Below, piece after piece: positions 13,448 through 20,709 of a stretch of DNA of 20,709 nucleotides. The stretch comes from JAKAWM01 sp049966695 (GTDB lineage: Bacteria; Actinomycetota; Acidimicrobiia; Acidimicrobiales; Palsa-688). The first letter of the stretch is position 1; each line of letters opens with the position of its first letter. The position numbers and the translations under genes are program-made. The stretch lies in assembly GCA_049966695.1 (NCBI GenBank), contig JBMFUG010000048.1, forward strand, positions 1 to 20,709, given 5' to 3'. The notes beneath the pieces were generated by a model that saw only the letters and a program-made list of their open reading frames with translations, was not told the origin of the DNA and did not search any database.

Positions 13448-13777
13448 CAAAACCAAGGAGGGCTGCTGTGCTGACGGCGACCGGTGCGGCTGGCACTTAC
13501 CCGTCCACGGAGCACCCGTGGTCAACGCCCCAAGCGGGCCGAGGCGCGCTGGCATGCACACGACCGTACTAGGACTTGGCGCAAGGCCGGCAACCGGCCC
13601 CCGCACCTGCTGGCACCTAGCCCGCTTCTTTCACTACTCTTGGAGTAACGCCCTAGGCCGTTTTGGCCGGTGCCCGAGCCCAACCGTGTCGGCCGATGTG
13701 CTTTTTGCGCATCGCAAGGGTTATGAGCAACCGGCGCCCAACCTTGTGGCGTAGCCGTCGCAACCAGGAGGCAATGA
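13448..13777. other. 330-bp intergenic region between CPBP gene and rpmH
   Basis: This divergent region should carry promoters for the CPBP gene (minus) and rpmH (plus). A hairpin GGCCGG-CAA-CCGGCC lies at 13585-13599. A stretch near 13701-13726 (CTTTTTGCG ... TTATGA) is AT-richer and could hold the rpmH promoter, but no clean -35/-10 pair was found. No DnaA boxes (TTATCCACA-like) were seen, so this is not recognisable as oriC even though rpmH often borders dnaA/oriC. Confidence 0.5.
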
Positions 13778-13912
13778 GTGAAGCGCACTTTCCAGCCCCA
13801 CAATCGCCGCCGTGCAAAACGTCACGGCTTCAGGCACCGCATGGCCACCAAAGCCGGGCGAGCAGTGATAAAGGCACGCCGGCTGAAGGGCCGGCGTCGT
13901 CTCACCGCTTGA
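13778..13912 (+). CDS. rpmH: 50S ribosomal protein L34
   Basis: Forty-four-residue, strongly basic ribosomal protein of the large subunit. The translation VKRTFQPHNRRRAKRHGF continues with RHRMATKAGRAVIKARR and LKGRRRLTA, matching the L34 family along its full length (KRTFQP start, HGFR.RMAT core, KGR.RL.A end). The start is GTG, with AGGAGG seven nt upstream (13767-13772); an ATG at 13774 is in another frame and overlaps the start. The stop TGA (13910-13912) overlaps the TTG start of rnpA. It opens the conserved rpmH-rnpA-yidD-yidC-jag-rsmG-parAB run. Confidence 0.97.
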   Translation: MKRTFQPHNRRRAKRHGFRHRMATKAGRAVIKARRLKGRRRLTA

Positions 13913-14259
13913 TATGGCGCGTCAGGGGGCGCTCCGACTTCGAAGCGTTGCGTCGGGCGACGACGGTACGCTCCGGCCCGCTGACGGTGTCGTGGTGCCC
14001 CTCAACGGCACCACTACCACCAGCTTGGGCCTTCAGCATCGGCAAACGCGTGGGCAACGCCGTCGTGCGCAACCGTCTGCGTCGGCGCCTGCGGGAGGCG
14101 GTGCGCCGGCTGGGACCGCTTCCTGGCGGCACTTACCTGGTGCGCGCCCAACCTCCAGCGACGCTGCTCAGCTTCGCGGAGCTAAAGGACAACCTCGCAG
14201 CGGCGACCATGAAGTTGAAGTCCAGGCCACCACGGCCATGCCCGGGGCACCAGCGATGA
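13909..14259 (+). CDS. rnpA: ribonuclease P protein component
   Basis: Protein subunit of RNase P, which binds the catalytic RNA and the 5' leader of precursor tRNAs. The 116-residue product opens with IWRVRGRSDFEALRR, has a central FSIGKRVGNAVVRNRLRRRLREAVRRL (42-68; the RNR box at 54-56 is the family signature) and a C-terminal ALR-type region. The start is TTG, overlapping the rpmH stop in a TTGA junction. The stop overlaps the yidD ATG (ATGA, 14256-14259). No other start codon fits: the next in-frame candidates would cut into the conserved N-terminal strand. Gene order is the standard one. Confidence 0.95.
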   Translation: MIWRVRGRSDFEALRRATTVRSGPLTVSWCPSTAPLPPAWAFSIGKRVGNAVVRNRLRRRLREAVRRLGPLPGGTYLVRAQPPATLLSFAELKDNLAAATMKLKSRPPRPCPGHQR

Positions 14260-14591
14260 GCCCAGCCGACGACAGCGCGTCAACCGACGTCCCGGGCGGC
14301 GCTGGACCAACCCGTCGTCGCGGCGTGGCGACAAAAGCCCTTCTAGCACTGATCACCGTGTACCGAGCCGCGACAGCCCACAGGTTCCCAACTTGTCGTT
14401 TCACCCCATCTTGCTCCGAGTACGCCTCTCAAGCCTTAGAGCGCTTTGGCGCCCGGCGAGGGTCGGCCCTGGCTGTGCGCCGTCTCCTGCGGTGCCGTCC
14501 CGGAGGAGGTTTTGGCTATGACCCAGTGCCAGTCTCTCTGAGCGACCACGACCGTGCTCACCCGTCTCGGGACGAGCAGCGCTCACAATGA
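14256..14591 (+). CDS. yidD: YidD, membrane protein insertion efficiency factor
   Basis: Small membrane-associated protein that assists YidC-dependent insertion of inner-membrane proteins. The family core is at about residues 35-92: YRAATAHRFPTCRFTPSCSEYA, then ALERFG, RRLLRCRPGG and GYDPVP, including the conserved cysteines at 47 and 53. The first ~25 residues are a Ser/Asp/Gly- and Arg-rich extension. ATG 14256 overlaps the rnpA stop, and its own stop overlaps the yidC ATG (14588-14591), so rnpA, yidD and yidC are translationally coupled. The 111-residue length is normal for actinobacterial YidD. Confidence 0.94.
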   Translation: MSPADDSASTDVPGGAGPTRRRGVATKALLALITVYRAATAHRFPTCRFTPSCSEYASQALERFGARRGSALAVRRLLRCRPGGGFGYDPVPVSLSDHDRAHPSRDEQRSQ

Positions 14592-15628
14592 CTGCTATTT
14601 ACGACCTAGTCGGGTGGATCCTGGCAGGGTTTTACGCGCTCGTGCCCAACTACGCGGTCGCGATAATCCTGCTCGGCATAACCTTCATGGCCTTGGTGGC
14701 CCCTTTCACGCTGAAGTCCACCCGGTCCATGCTCGCAATGCAGAAGCTGCAACCGAAGGTCAAGCAGCTCCAAGAGCAGCACCGCAACGACAAGCTGGCT
14801 TTCAACCAAGCCGTGACCGACCTTTACAGGCAAGAGGGCGTCAACCCCCTTGGCGGCTGCCTCCCCTCGCTCATCCCCATGCCGCTGCTGTACGTCCTCT
14901 ACCGAGTCATCCTGGGGCTCAGCAACAAGAGCAAGACCTGTGCTGGCTCTGCCGCCACCAAAGTGGCGAGAGCCTGTCCTTTGTACCTGGACCACCACAC
15001 CCGTATGTACAAAGACCTGATCGCCAGTGCAGCAGAGCACCCTGGCCAGGGCGCCAGCATCCACGCTTTTGGCATTGACCTGGCACAAAGCGCTTGGACT
15101 GCTATCACCAAGGGCCTCGGTCTTGCCGAAATCTTCGGGTCGATGTTCCTCCTGCTGGTCATGATCGCAGCCAACTACTACCAGCAGCTCCAGATCATGA
15201 ACCTGAACCCAATGGCCCGCCAAAACCAGCAGGCCAACTCCCAGCTCAAGTTCATGAGGCTCTTCCCCATCTTGTTCGGGATCATCAGCATCCGCTTCGC
15301 CTCCGCCCTCGTTTTGTACTACGCGGTGTCAGCGCTTTTCCGCGTGGGCCAACAGTGGGCTATGTACCGCTTCGACCCCAAAGTCAAGGCTTTGGTGGCC
15401 GAGGACATCGGCGTCGTAGAAGCACGCTTTTCGGAGATAGAGCACCAGCCGCCCAAGGCGCTGCCCCAAACGCGACGCAACGGTGCTGCGCGCAGCAGCC
15501 AAGACCGGCTGCCGGACAGACGTCCCGCTAGCGTGCCAAGCCACGCTCAAGCAGTCATAGAGGCACCGTCACCACGGCCGCCTGTCAGACGGCAGGCCAG
15601 CCACAACCGTAAACGCAAGAGGCGCTAA
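14588..15628 (+). CDS. yidC: YidC/Oxa1-family membrane protein insertase
   Basis: Inserts and folds inner-membrane proteins, alone or with SecYEG. It is of the short actinobacterial type without the large periplasmic P1 domain of proteobacteria. Helices are seen at about 7-40 (including PNYAVAIILLGITFMALVAPF), 94-112 (GGCLPSLIPMPLLYVLYRVI), 178-202 and 220-255. The coiled cytosolic loop MQKLQPKVKQLQEQHRND precedes the YRQEGVNPLGGCLP signature. The C-terminal ~75 residues are Arg/Pro-rich and very basic (ending NRKRKRR), as expected for a ribosome-contacting tail. It starts with an ATGA overlap to yidD and is followed three bases later by jag. Confidence 0.95.
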   Translation: MTAIYDLVGWILAGFYALVPNYAVAIILLGITFMALVAPFTLKSTRSMLAMQKLQPKVKQLQEQHRNDKLAFNQAVTDLYRQEGVNPLGGCLPSLIPMPLLYVLYRVILGLSNKSKTCAGSAATKVARACPLYLDHHTRMYKDLIASAAEHPGQGASIHAFGIDLAQSAWTAITKGLGLAEIFGSMFLLLVMIAANYYQQLQIMNLNPMARQNQQANSQLKFMRLFPILFGIISIRFASALVLYYAVSALFRVGQQWAMYRFDPKVKALVAEDIGVVEARFSEIEHQPPKALPQTRRNGAARSSQDRLPDRRPASVPSHAQAVIEAPSPRPPVRRQASHNRKRKRR

Positions 15629-15631
15629 CAC

Positions 15632-16549
15632 ATGGAGTGGGTCGAGACAACTGGCCACAGTGTCAAAGAGGCCAAGAAGTACGCCCTCGAACAGCTTGGC
15701 GTCGCCGAGAGCGATGCCGAGTTCGAGGTGCTGGCAGAGCCCAAAACCGGCTTGTTCGGCCGCTTGAAAGAAGAAGCGAGGGTGCGAGCTCGGGTTCGAC
15801 CACGTTACCCAAGGGCAAAGAGCGAAAGAAGGGGCCGCCGGCGTGCCGGGGCAGCTTCAGCTCAGTCGCCCGAAGAGGCCCAACTAGGTCCCTCCACCGC
15901 AAGCCCTGCTGACAACGACGGCCACCCCGGCACGCCAGCCGGCGCGGACCAACCAGGATCCCAACCCCAACAGTCTCCCCCCGCTTCTCGGGACCGTCGG
16001 CGCCGAACGGCGAGCCAACCAAAACCCAGCTCCGGCGATTCTGTGGCCCCGGCGACCCTACCAGCCGAACAGGTCCAGAAGGCAGAGGAGTTCCTGAGGG
16101 GGCTCTTTGCAGAGGCGGGCACCGTGGCAACAGTCGCGGCACGTCAAGTGGCTGACCAGAGCGTTGAGCTGTCCATCGAGGGCCAGGACTTGGGGGCCTT
16201 CATAGGGCCTAGGGGCGCGACCCTGCTGGCGCTGCAGGAACTAACGCGTGTCGTGTCCCAGGGCCGGGCAAGGGAGCCAGGGTCAAGGCTTTTCCTAGAC
16301 ATCAACGGCTATCGCAAACGCCGCAACGAAGCGTTGGCCCGCTTCGTCAAGAAGATCGCTGCCGAAGTGCGAGCAACTAATAGCCCGCACGCTCTGGAGC
16401 CGATGAACGCCGCCGACCGTAAATTGGTCCACGACACGGTCAACTTGATCCCGGGAGTGGTGACGATGTCTGAAGGCGAAGACCCCCACCGCCGAGTAGT
16501 CATCATGCCGAGCGAAGCCGAAGGGGAGCCATCGCACGTCGCTCAGTAG
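15632..16549 (+). CDS. jag: Jag/KhpB-type RNA-binding protein (Jag-N, KH, R3H)
   Basis: Single-stranded nucleic-acid-binding protein of the SpoIIIJ-associated family; in Gram-positives it works with KhpA in RNA binding and control of cell elongation. The Jag-N domain is at 1-52 (VETTGHSVKEAKKYALEQLG, ending GLFGRLKEEARVRARV). A ~90-residue Pro/Gly/Gln-rich linker follows. The KH domain at about 148-222 has the GPRG loop at 192-195, and an R3H domain lies at about 225-295 (RNEALARFVKKIAAEVR, SEGEDPHRRVVI). The linker is longer than in firmicute homologues. ATG 15632 follows the yidC stop by three bases. In other species PASTA-kinase phosphorylation of KhpB has been described; nothing here tests that. 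Confidence 0.94.
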   Translation: MEWVETTGHSVKEAKKYALEQLGVAESDAEFEVLAEPKTGLFGRLKEEARVRARVRPRYPRAKSERRGRRRAGAASAQSPEEAQLGPSTASPADNDGHPGTPAGADQPGSQPQQSPPASRDRRRRTASQPKPSSGDSVAPATLPAEQVQKAEEFLRGLFAEAGTVATVAARQVADQSVELSIEGQDLGAFIGPRGATLLALQELTRVVSQGRAREPGSRLFLDINGYRKRRNEALARFVKKIAAEVRATNSPHALEPMNAADRKLVHDTVNLIPGVVTMSEGEDPHRRVVIMPSEAEGEPSHVAQ

Positions 16550-16613
16550 CCGACCGCCTGCTATAACCCTCGCCGCGCAGCTGGCGGCTGTCCTGCAAGT
16601 CCTTGAGAGCCAT

Positions 16614-17222
16614 TTGGCACGGGCTCAAGAGCTGGGTTTGCTCGGTCAAGCCCCTATCAGCGAGCACGTCTCACGCAGCCTTGCGTTCGCCGAAGTGGCG
16701 GCTCGGGGGCCAACAGGTCTCGCTGTGGACCTGGGCAGTGGTGCGGGCATTCCCGGCCTTGTCCTGGCCTGTGCGTGGCCCTACAGTACCTGGGCTCTGG
16801 TCGACAGCAACCAACGACGTACCCGCTGGCTACAGAGCACCGTGGAGGAGCTTGGGTTTTCCAGACGGGTCAGCGTACTGTGCGAGCGTGCCGAGGTGCT
16901 GGGCCGAGGTCACCTGCGCCACCGGGCTTGCTTGGTAACAGCCCGAGGCTTTGGCCCACCTGGGGCGACCGCAGAGTGCGCTGCCCCCTTCCTCCAACCT
17001 GGCGGCCACCTCTTGGTGGCAGACCCCCCTGCGAACGCGCCTAAGCGACCTGAGCGGTGGCCTCAAGAAGGCCTGGAGCTGCTTGGGCTGCAATTAGAGG
17101 GCACTAGCTCCGTGACAACACCGGCTGGCCCCACATCTATCACGTCGATAGTCGCAAAAACGCCGTGCCCCCAACAGTACCCACGAAGGAACGGGCTCCC
17201 AGCCAAAAGACCCCTGTTCTGA
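16614..17222 (+). CDS. rsmG: 16S rRNA (guanine-527-N7) methyltransferase RsmG
   Basis: SAM-dependent methyltransferase for G527 of 16S rRNA; loss gives low-level streptomycin resistance in many bacteria. The SAM-binding motif VDLGSGAGIPG is at 38-48, followed by LVDSNQRRTRWLQ, CERAE and VTARGFGPP. The last is a divergent form of the usual SRAVA segment, typical of acidimicrobial sequences as I recall them. The start is uncertain: TTG 16614 has GAGAG a few bases upstream, but in-frame sequence reads open back to within jag and the N-terminal helix (AAVLQVLESHLARAQELG) looks coding from about 16581, where CTG would be the only start. The C terminus runs about 20 residues past the methyltransferase core, up to the parS site. 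Confidence 0.88.
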   Translation: MARAQELGLLGQAPISEHVSRSLAFAEVAARGPTGLAVDLGSGAGIPGLVLACAWPYSTWALVDSNQRRTRWLQSTVEELGFSRRVSVLCERAEVLGRGHLRHRACLVTARGFGPPGATAECAAPFLQPGGHLLVADPPANAPKRPERWPQEGLELLGLQLEGTSSVTTPAGPTSITSIVAKTPCPQQYPRRNGLPAKRPLF

Positions 17223-17223
17223 T

Positions 17224-17239
17224 TGTTTCACGTGGCACA
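17224..17239. promoter_or_regulatory. parS centromere site (ParB binding)
   Basis: TGTTTCACGTGGCACA matches the near-universal parS palindrome TGTTTCACGTGAAACA at 14 of 16 bases; the left half and central CACGTG are perfect. It lies two bases after the rsmG stop and upstream of the likely parA starts, the usual position near parAB. ParB loads here and spreads by CTP-dependent clamping. No second copy with TTTCACGTG was found in the window. Confidence 0.85.
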
Positions 17240-17272
17240 CCACGGGGCTGTCAAGATGCTGAAGCGACCTCG

Positions 17273-18334
17273 ATGCTTGCCGATGCTCGCCCACGCGAGA
17301 CAGGATATGTACCCGATGAACAGTACGAGGCGACCAGCAAACAAACGCCCGTCGTCAGTACTGCACAAAAGGACGACCCCACGATCATGACAGAACCGGC
17401 GTCCGGCAATAGCGGCGTTGATGACCTCGAGGTGGCCGAGCGGCCAGGCTCACTGCCCGGTGCAGGAGCGCTGCCTGAGGTGAGCCCGGTCCTTCAGCTA
17501 GAGGCGGTGCCAACTGACCTCCCGCACCCGGCTGACAGCGCGACTGGCCAGGGCCACCTCCCGCGTGTGCTCGCCATTGCCAACCAAAAGGGCGGCGTTG
17601 GGAAGACAACTACGGCAGTAAACCTCGGTGCCGCCCTCGCGGAGCTCGACTACCGAGTCCTGGTAGTCGACCTCGACCCACAGGGCAACGCCACTACAGG
17701 CCTGGGCGTTAACGCCCGCAACCTTGACAGCTCGATCTACGACGTCATCCTTCACGAAGTACCGATCGAGGACTGCATCGAACCCACCAGCCTCCGCAAC
17801 CTTTTCCTGGTACCAGCAACTATCGACTTGGCGGGCGCTGAGATAGAGCTGGTGCCGGTCTTCAGTCGAGAGCTGCGGCTAAAGCGGGCCCTCGCCACGG
17901 TAACCGACGACTTTGACTACGTGCTCATCGATTGCCCGCCCTCTCTCGGTCTGCTAACCGTGAACGCCCTAGCTGCGGCGGGTGAGGTAGCTGTGCCTAT
18001 CCAGTGCGAGTACTACGCGCTCGAGGGCTTGGGCCAACTGCTCAGGAACATCGAACGTGTGCGCGCGAACCTAAACCCTGGCCTCAACGTGAGCACCATT
18101 ATCATGACTATGTACGACGCTCGCACCCGTCTAGCCGAACAGGTTGTCGAAGAGGTCCGTAACCATTTCGGCGACCGAGTGTGCCGGAACGTTGTCCCAC
18201 GCACAGTCCGGATCTCTGAAGCCCCGTCCTTCGGGCAACCCATCATCCTCTACGACCCAACGTCAAGAGGAGCAACTGCTTATAGAGAGCTAGCCAAGGA
18301 GGTAAGCGGTGGTCCGGCGAAACGGCCTGGGTAG
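17273..18334 (+). CDS. parA: ParA chromosome-partitioning ATPase
   Basis: Deviant Walker-type ATPase that, with ParB-parS, moves replicated origins apart. The ATPase domain begins at LPRVLAIANQKGGVGKTTTAVNLG, with KGGVGKTT at 106-113 (numbered from 17273). It continues with VVDLDPQGNATTGLG (Walker A'), VLIDCPPSLGLLTVNAL (Walker B), and RTVRISEAPSFGQPI and ATAYRELAKEV near the end. An acidic, low-complexity N-terminal extension precedes it. Three starts are possible: GTG 17165 (inside rsmG and upstream of parS), ATG 17273 and ATG 17387. I use 17273 because it lies after parS and keeps a mycobacterium-like extension; the choice is weakly supported. The 3' end overlaps parB by 26 bp. Confidence 0.93.
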   Translation: MLADARPRETGYVPDEQYEATSKQTPVVSTAQKDDPTIMTEPASGNSGVDDLEVAERPGSLPGAGALPEVSPVLQLEAVPTDLPHPADSATGQGHLPRVLAIANQKGGVGKTTTAVNLGAALAELDYRVLVVDLDPQGNATTGLGVNARNLDSSIYDVILHEVPIEDCIEPTSLRNLFLVPATIDLAGAEIELVPVFSRELRLKRALATVTDDFDYVLIDCPPSLGLLTVNALAAAGEVAVPIQCEYYALEGLGQLLRNIERVRANLNPGLNVSTIIMTMYDARTRLAEQVVEEVRNHFGDRVCRNVVPRTVRISEAPSFGQPIILYDPTSRGATAYRELAKEVSGGPAKRPG

Positions 18335-19187
18335 AGGTCTCGGCGCTCTTATCCCCACCGATGTCATGAGGGACAGCGAGGCATCCATGACGGAGCTTGC
18401 CATCACTGAAGTTCACCCAAACCCGCGTCAGCCTCGCGACCACATAGATGAGGAGAGCCTGGCGGCTCTCACATCCTCTATACGCGAGGTCGGAGTGCTC
18501 CAACCGGTCCTCGTTAGGCGGACCCCCGAAGGCACTTACGAACTGATCGCTGGAGAACGCCGTTGGCGAGCCGCTAAGCGCGCCGGGCTACCCACAATAC
18601 CCGCCATCATCCGAACGGTAAGCGACAGTGAGACCCTTGAGCACGCCCTAATAGAGAACCTCAACAGGGAGGATCTCACTCCATTGGAGGAGGCAGCGGC
18701 CTACCAGCAGCTGATCGAGCACTTCGGGCTTACGCACGAGCAGCTGGCGGCGCGGGTAGGCAAAAGCCGGGTGGCCATCACCAACGCCCTACGCCTCTTC
18801 CAACTGCCACCATCGGTCCAACGCCTGATCGCCGACGGCAGGATTAGTGCCGGCCACGCTCGTGCTCTGCTGGGCACGCCGGACAGGGCTTTCCAAGAAG
18901 CCTTGGCACGCCGAGCCGCGGCCGAACAACTATCAGTGCGCGCCGTGGAGGAGGCTGTACGCCAACACAGCCAGCTCGCAGCGCAAGAGCCCGCTGCGCA
19001 GCGTCCAGCATCCCAGCCGAGGCTCCGCCCACCTGGGATCTTGGAGCTCGAAGAGCTGCTCGCTGACCACCTAGGCACAAAGGTAAAGGTCGATATGGGC
19101 GCCAAGCGCGGCAAGGTAGTCATCGAGTTCGCGAGCCTCGAAGATCTGGAGCGGATCTACAAGGCCATGACAGAACCGGAGGGCTAA
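18309..19187 (+). CDS. parB: ParB chromosome-partitioning protein
   Basis: CTP-dependent DNA clamp that loads at parS and stimulates ParA. The N terminus VRRNGLGRGLGALIP is the ParA-contact motif. The ParB/Srx CTPase domain shows PNPRQPR, LIAGERRWRAAKRAG (GERRW from residue 82) and ENLNREDLTPLEEA. A helix-turn-helix at about 141-166 (LTHEQLAARVGKSRVAITNALRLFQLP) binds parS. A Gln/Ala/Pro linker leads to a C-terminal dimerisation domain (LEELLADHLGTKVKV, GKVVIEFASLEDLERIY). GTG 18309 is chosen because the conserved motif begins there; it overlaps parA by 26 bp. It is the last intact gene in the window. Confidence 0.95.
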   Translation: MVRRNGLGRGLGALIPTDVMRDSEASMTELAITEVHPNPRQPRDHIDEESLAALTSSIREVGVLQPVLVRRTPEGTYELIAGERRWRAAKRAGLPTIPAIIRTVSDSETLEHALIENLNREDLTPLEEAAAYQQLIEHFGLTHEQLAARVGKSRVAITNALRLFQLPPSVQRLIADGRISAGHARALLGTPDRAFQEALARRAAAEQLSVRAVEEAVRQHSQLAAQEPAAQRPASQPRLRPPGILELEELLADHLGTKVKVDMGAKRGKVVIEFASLEDLERIYKAMTEPEG

Positions 19188-19201
19188 GGGCCGCCCGGCC
19201 C
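19188..19201 (+). terminator. possible hairpin terminator after parB
   Basis: GGGCC (19188-19192), loop GCCC, GGCCC (19197-19201) directly follows the parB stop and would form a very stable GC hairpin. No T-tract follows, so it would be an unusual (I-shaped) terminator of the kind proposed for actinobacteria. Sequence from 19202 to about 19370 shows no gene or motif I recognise. Confidence 0.35.
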
Positions 19202-19370
19202 GTGATAACCCGGCCCTCCATAAGCCCTCTAGCTGCCAACGGTCGTCCCCCCAGGCTCCGCGTGCCTGAACGCCCTAACCTTGTGGCACTAGCCAAGGGC
19301 GCTCGGCCTGAGAGGCCCGGCGCACCAAGCCTGCCCCATCCTCTACGACGCAGCTTCTAGCTGGGACCGC

Positions 19371-20398
19371 TCACCGCCAGACGGGCCTGTGCCCGCAGAG
19401 CAGAGGCTTTTGGCTGCACGAGGGTTGCCGGGACTGCCACCCCGAAAAGCTCAAACGCCGGCGCTCGGTCGAAGCCCGCGTGGCGAGAAGCTCGAAAGTG
19501 GCGCCCGTGCCAGGGAAGCACATGCTATTGCAGGTGAGAGCGCCGAGGTGCTCCAGGAGCTCACGAAAGCCCCGCGCCTTTTCGTCATTTGCGCCGCGCT
19601 CTGTCGCCCGGCCCTCGCTGCAGCCTCTGGAGGTGCCACCGAGGGTAATAAGCCCCGCCTTGCTGGTGCCTCTTCATCTTTTATCGCCGTGCGCGCCACG
19701 TAGACGCCGCCAGAGGCCACCTTTTGCGCAATGGACGACTCGTTGCGATAGGAACTGAACAAGCTCTCGTCGATATCGGTAACGAAGTGCTTGGCGTTTT
19801 GTAGCGTTTCAGCCCTTTGTCCACTCGAAGCGCTGCCGCTTCCCTGTCTTGTAGCGTGCCCTGAACAGGCCGGCATGCCTCCCTAACCACTTTGAGATCT
19901 GCCCCGGTCGAGCTGAGCAGCATTTCACGCAACTAAGCCGGCTCTTGTGCGACAACAGGGCCTTTCGCACAGACAAGGCGCTCGCCTGAGCAGCCAGGAC
20001 GGGCGACCTCCCGGATGCCAACCTAGCCGGACAAGCCTGCCTGCAACGGGCCACCTCCCGTACGGTCCTCTTACCTGTGAGGGCCACAGGGGGCTTAGCC
20101 GTCCCCTCCCCAGAAGCTCGCGCACAGCTTCGGCACGTGCCAGAATAATCGCCCCTTTGTCCCTCACCAGGACGAGGTGGTCAAGACCGAAATGTTCGCG
20201 CAGGGTAGTCACCGCTTCGATGAACGAGGCGCAGTCCCCAATCCGGCCGGGAAAGGCCCAAGCAACGACCGGACGGACTTCTGGGTCGGTCAAGAGGCCG
20301 TGCTCGGTCAGCAACTTGGCCCGCTTTTGTCCCGAGAGCGGCCGAAGCCCCGACCCCGCAGGTTTTTTTCTCGGCCCACAAGAAAATCCTCGGCCCAC
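19371..20398 (-). pseudogene. decayed IS1634-family (IS4-type DDE) transposase
   Basis: The pieces below follow family order on the minus strand, in different frames, so the gene is broken. (a) 20350-20108: EHGLLTDPEVRPVVAWAFPG and LREHFGLDHLVLVRDKGAI; the family reads LVGDRGMI, whose Asp is catalytic. (b) about 20010-19790: SGERLVCAKGPVVAQEPA, then an in-frame TAG, then LREMLLSSTGADLKVV and LRVDKGLKRYK. (c) frameshift, about 19797-19600: NAKHFVTDIDESLF, IAQKVASGGVYVARTAI and SVAPPEAAARAG. (d) frameshift, about 19568-19440: FRELLEHLGALTCNSM and GTGATFELLATRASTERRR. About 70 residues that would follow RTAI, including the region of the catalytic Glu, are missing. The N-terminal third is absent or unrecognisable. 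Family assignment is from remembered consensus motifs. It is inactive. Confidence 0.85.
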
Positions 20399-20405
20399 AA
20401 GAAAA
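20370..20405. repeat. 17-bp tandem direct repeat
   Basis: CTCGGCCCACAAGAAAA occurs at 20370-20386 and again at 20389-20405 (19-bp period), just after a run of seven T at 20363-20369. It lies at the upstream edge of the recognisable transposase remnant. It may come from slippage during decay of the element. Confidence 0.7.
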
Positions 20406-20709
20406 GGGGCGGAAATAGGCGCTACGGGGCGAGTTGGCTGCCTTCTGGAGGTGGCGTCCCGCGAGCTTTTGCCCGATCGCGTCTTGGCGGGTTAGCAGTC
20501 AGTCCTTCGCAGCGTAGACCCCTCGGCCCTGGCGCCATCGAGACCGAGGTCCAACGAAATGGTCGTACCTGGCCACCACGGCACCGTGGCACGCTTTGAA
20601 GCCATGCACAGCGCCGCTTGAGCACGAACGCGTAACAAGCGCCGCGCCCCTTGCAGGCCGGGCGGAACAGCTCAGGCCCAAGCAGTAACGGCCGCCCGGC
20701 TGCTGGTGC
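20399..20709. other. 311-bp stretch without a recognised gene
   Basis: No reading frame here gave a protein I recognise. If the IS1634-type element was once complete, its N-terminal coding part would lie here on the minus strand, but no family motif is visible. A 9-bp perfect inverted repeat, GCCGGGCGG (20657-20665) and CCGCCCGGC (20692-20700), with a 26-nt loop sits at the window edge; its role is unknown. Confidence 0.5.

Noticed and set aside
13448..13606. N-terminal extension of the CPBP protease to 13606
   Set aside because: Low-complexity sequence with no Shine-Dalgarno; two better ATG starts lie at 13447 and 13423.
13607..13777. oriC next to rpmH
   Set aside because: No cluster of DnaA boxes and no AT-rich unwinding region; the isolated TTGTCCACT at 19816-19824 is a single near-match inside the transposase remnant.
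13663..13908. Upstream extension of the rnpA frame back to 13663
   Set aside because: It runs through rpmH in another frame; RnpA similarity begins at the TTG at 13909, which overlaps the rpmH stop in the usual way.
19809..20087. Separate small genes in the region after parB
   Set aside because: The apparent frames are fragments of one frameshifted transposase, or shadows of it.

Overview
The window reads as chromosomal DNA from a GC-rich actinobacterium, most likely of the class Acidimicrobiia. This is inferred from gene content: the FHA/PstP/RodA/PbpA/PknB cluster followed by trpG and crgA, a PknB with a Thr/Pro-rich tail, the sequence type of RsmG, and frequent GTG/TTG starts with 4-bp overlaps. 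No rRNA gene is present to confirm it.

Layout. (1) 1-429: a tRNA-Leu(CAG) on the minus strand, flanked by short repeats, then a 264-bp leader with a 21-bp direct repeat and a 38-bp stretch that nearly copies part of pknB. (2) 430-8295, plus strand: a tightly coupled operon fhaA-fhaB-pstP-rodA-pbpA-pknB. It encodes the Ser/Thr kinase with PASTA sensor, its phosphatase, two FHA phosphothreonine readers, and the RodA glycosyltransferase with its class B PBP, that is, signalling and synthesis for peptidoglycan. (3) 8308-9289: a trpG/pabA-type glutamine amidotransferase (minus) divergent from crgA, a divisome membrane protein. (4) 9400-13447: four minus-strand genes, encoding a thiolase-fold protein that has lost its catalytic residues, an MscS channel, a VIT/CCC1 family transporter and a CPBP intramembrane protease. 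They lie between the cell-wall cluster and the origin-type cluster, where dnaA would often be expected next to rpmH. (5) 13778-19187, plus strand: rpmH-rnpA-yidD-yidC-jag-rsmG-parA-parB, the usual origin-proximal block, with one good parS site between rsmG and parA. (6) 19188-20709: no intact gene. Most of it is a decayed IS1634-type transposase on the minus strand, with frameshifts, an in-frame stop and an internal deletion.

The genes are mostly housekeeping: phospho-signalled wall growth, ribosome/RNase P/membrane insertion functions and chromosome segregation. The less ordinary items are the thiolase-fold pseudoenzyme, the kinase-like 38-bp fragment with flanking repeats ahead of fhaA, and the transposase remnant. 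I did not find a clearly new multigene system. No CRISPR array, prophage or oriC was recognised.
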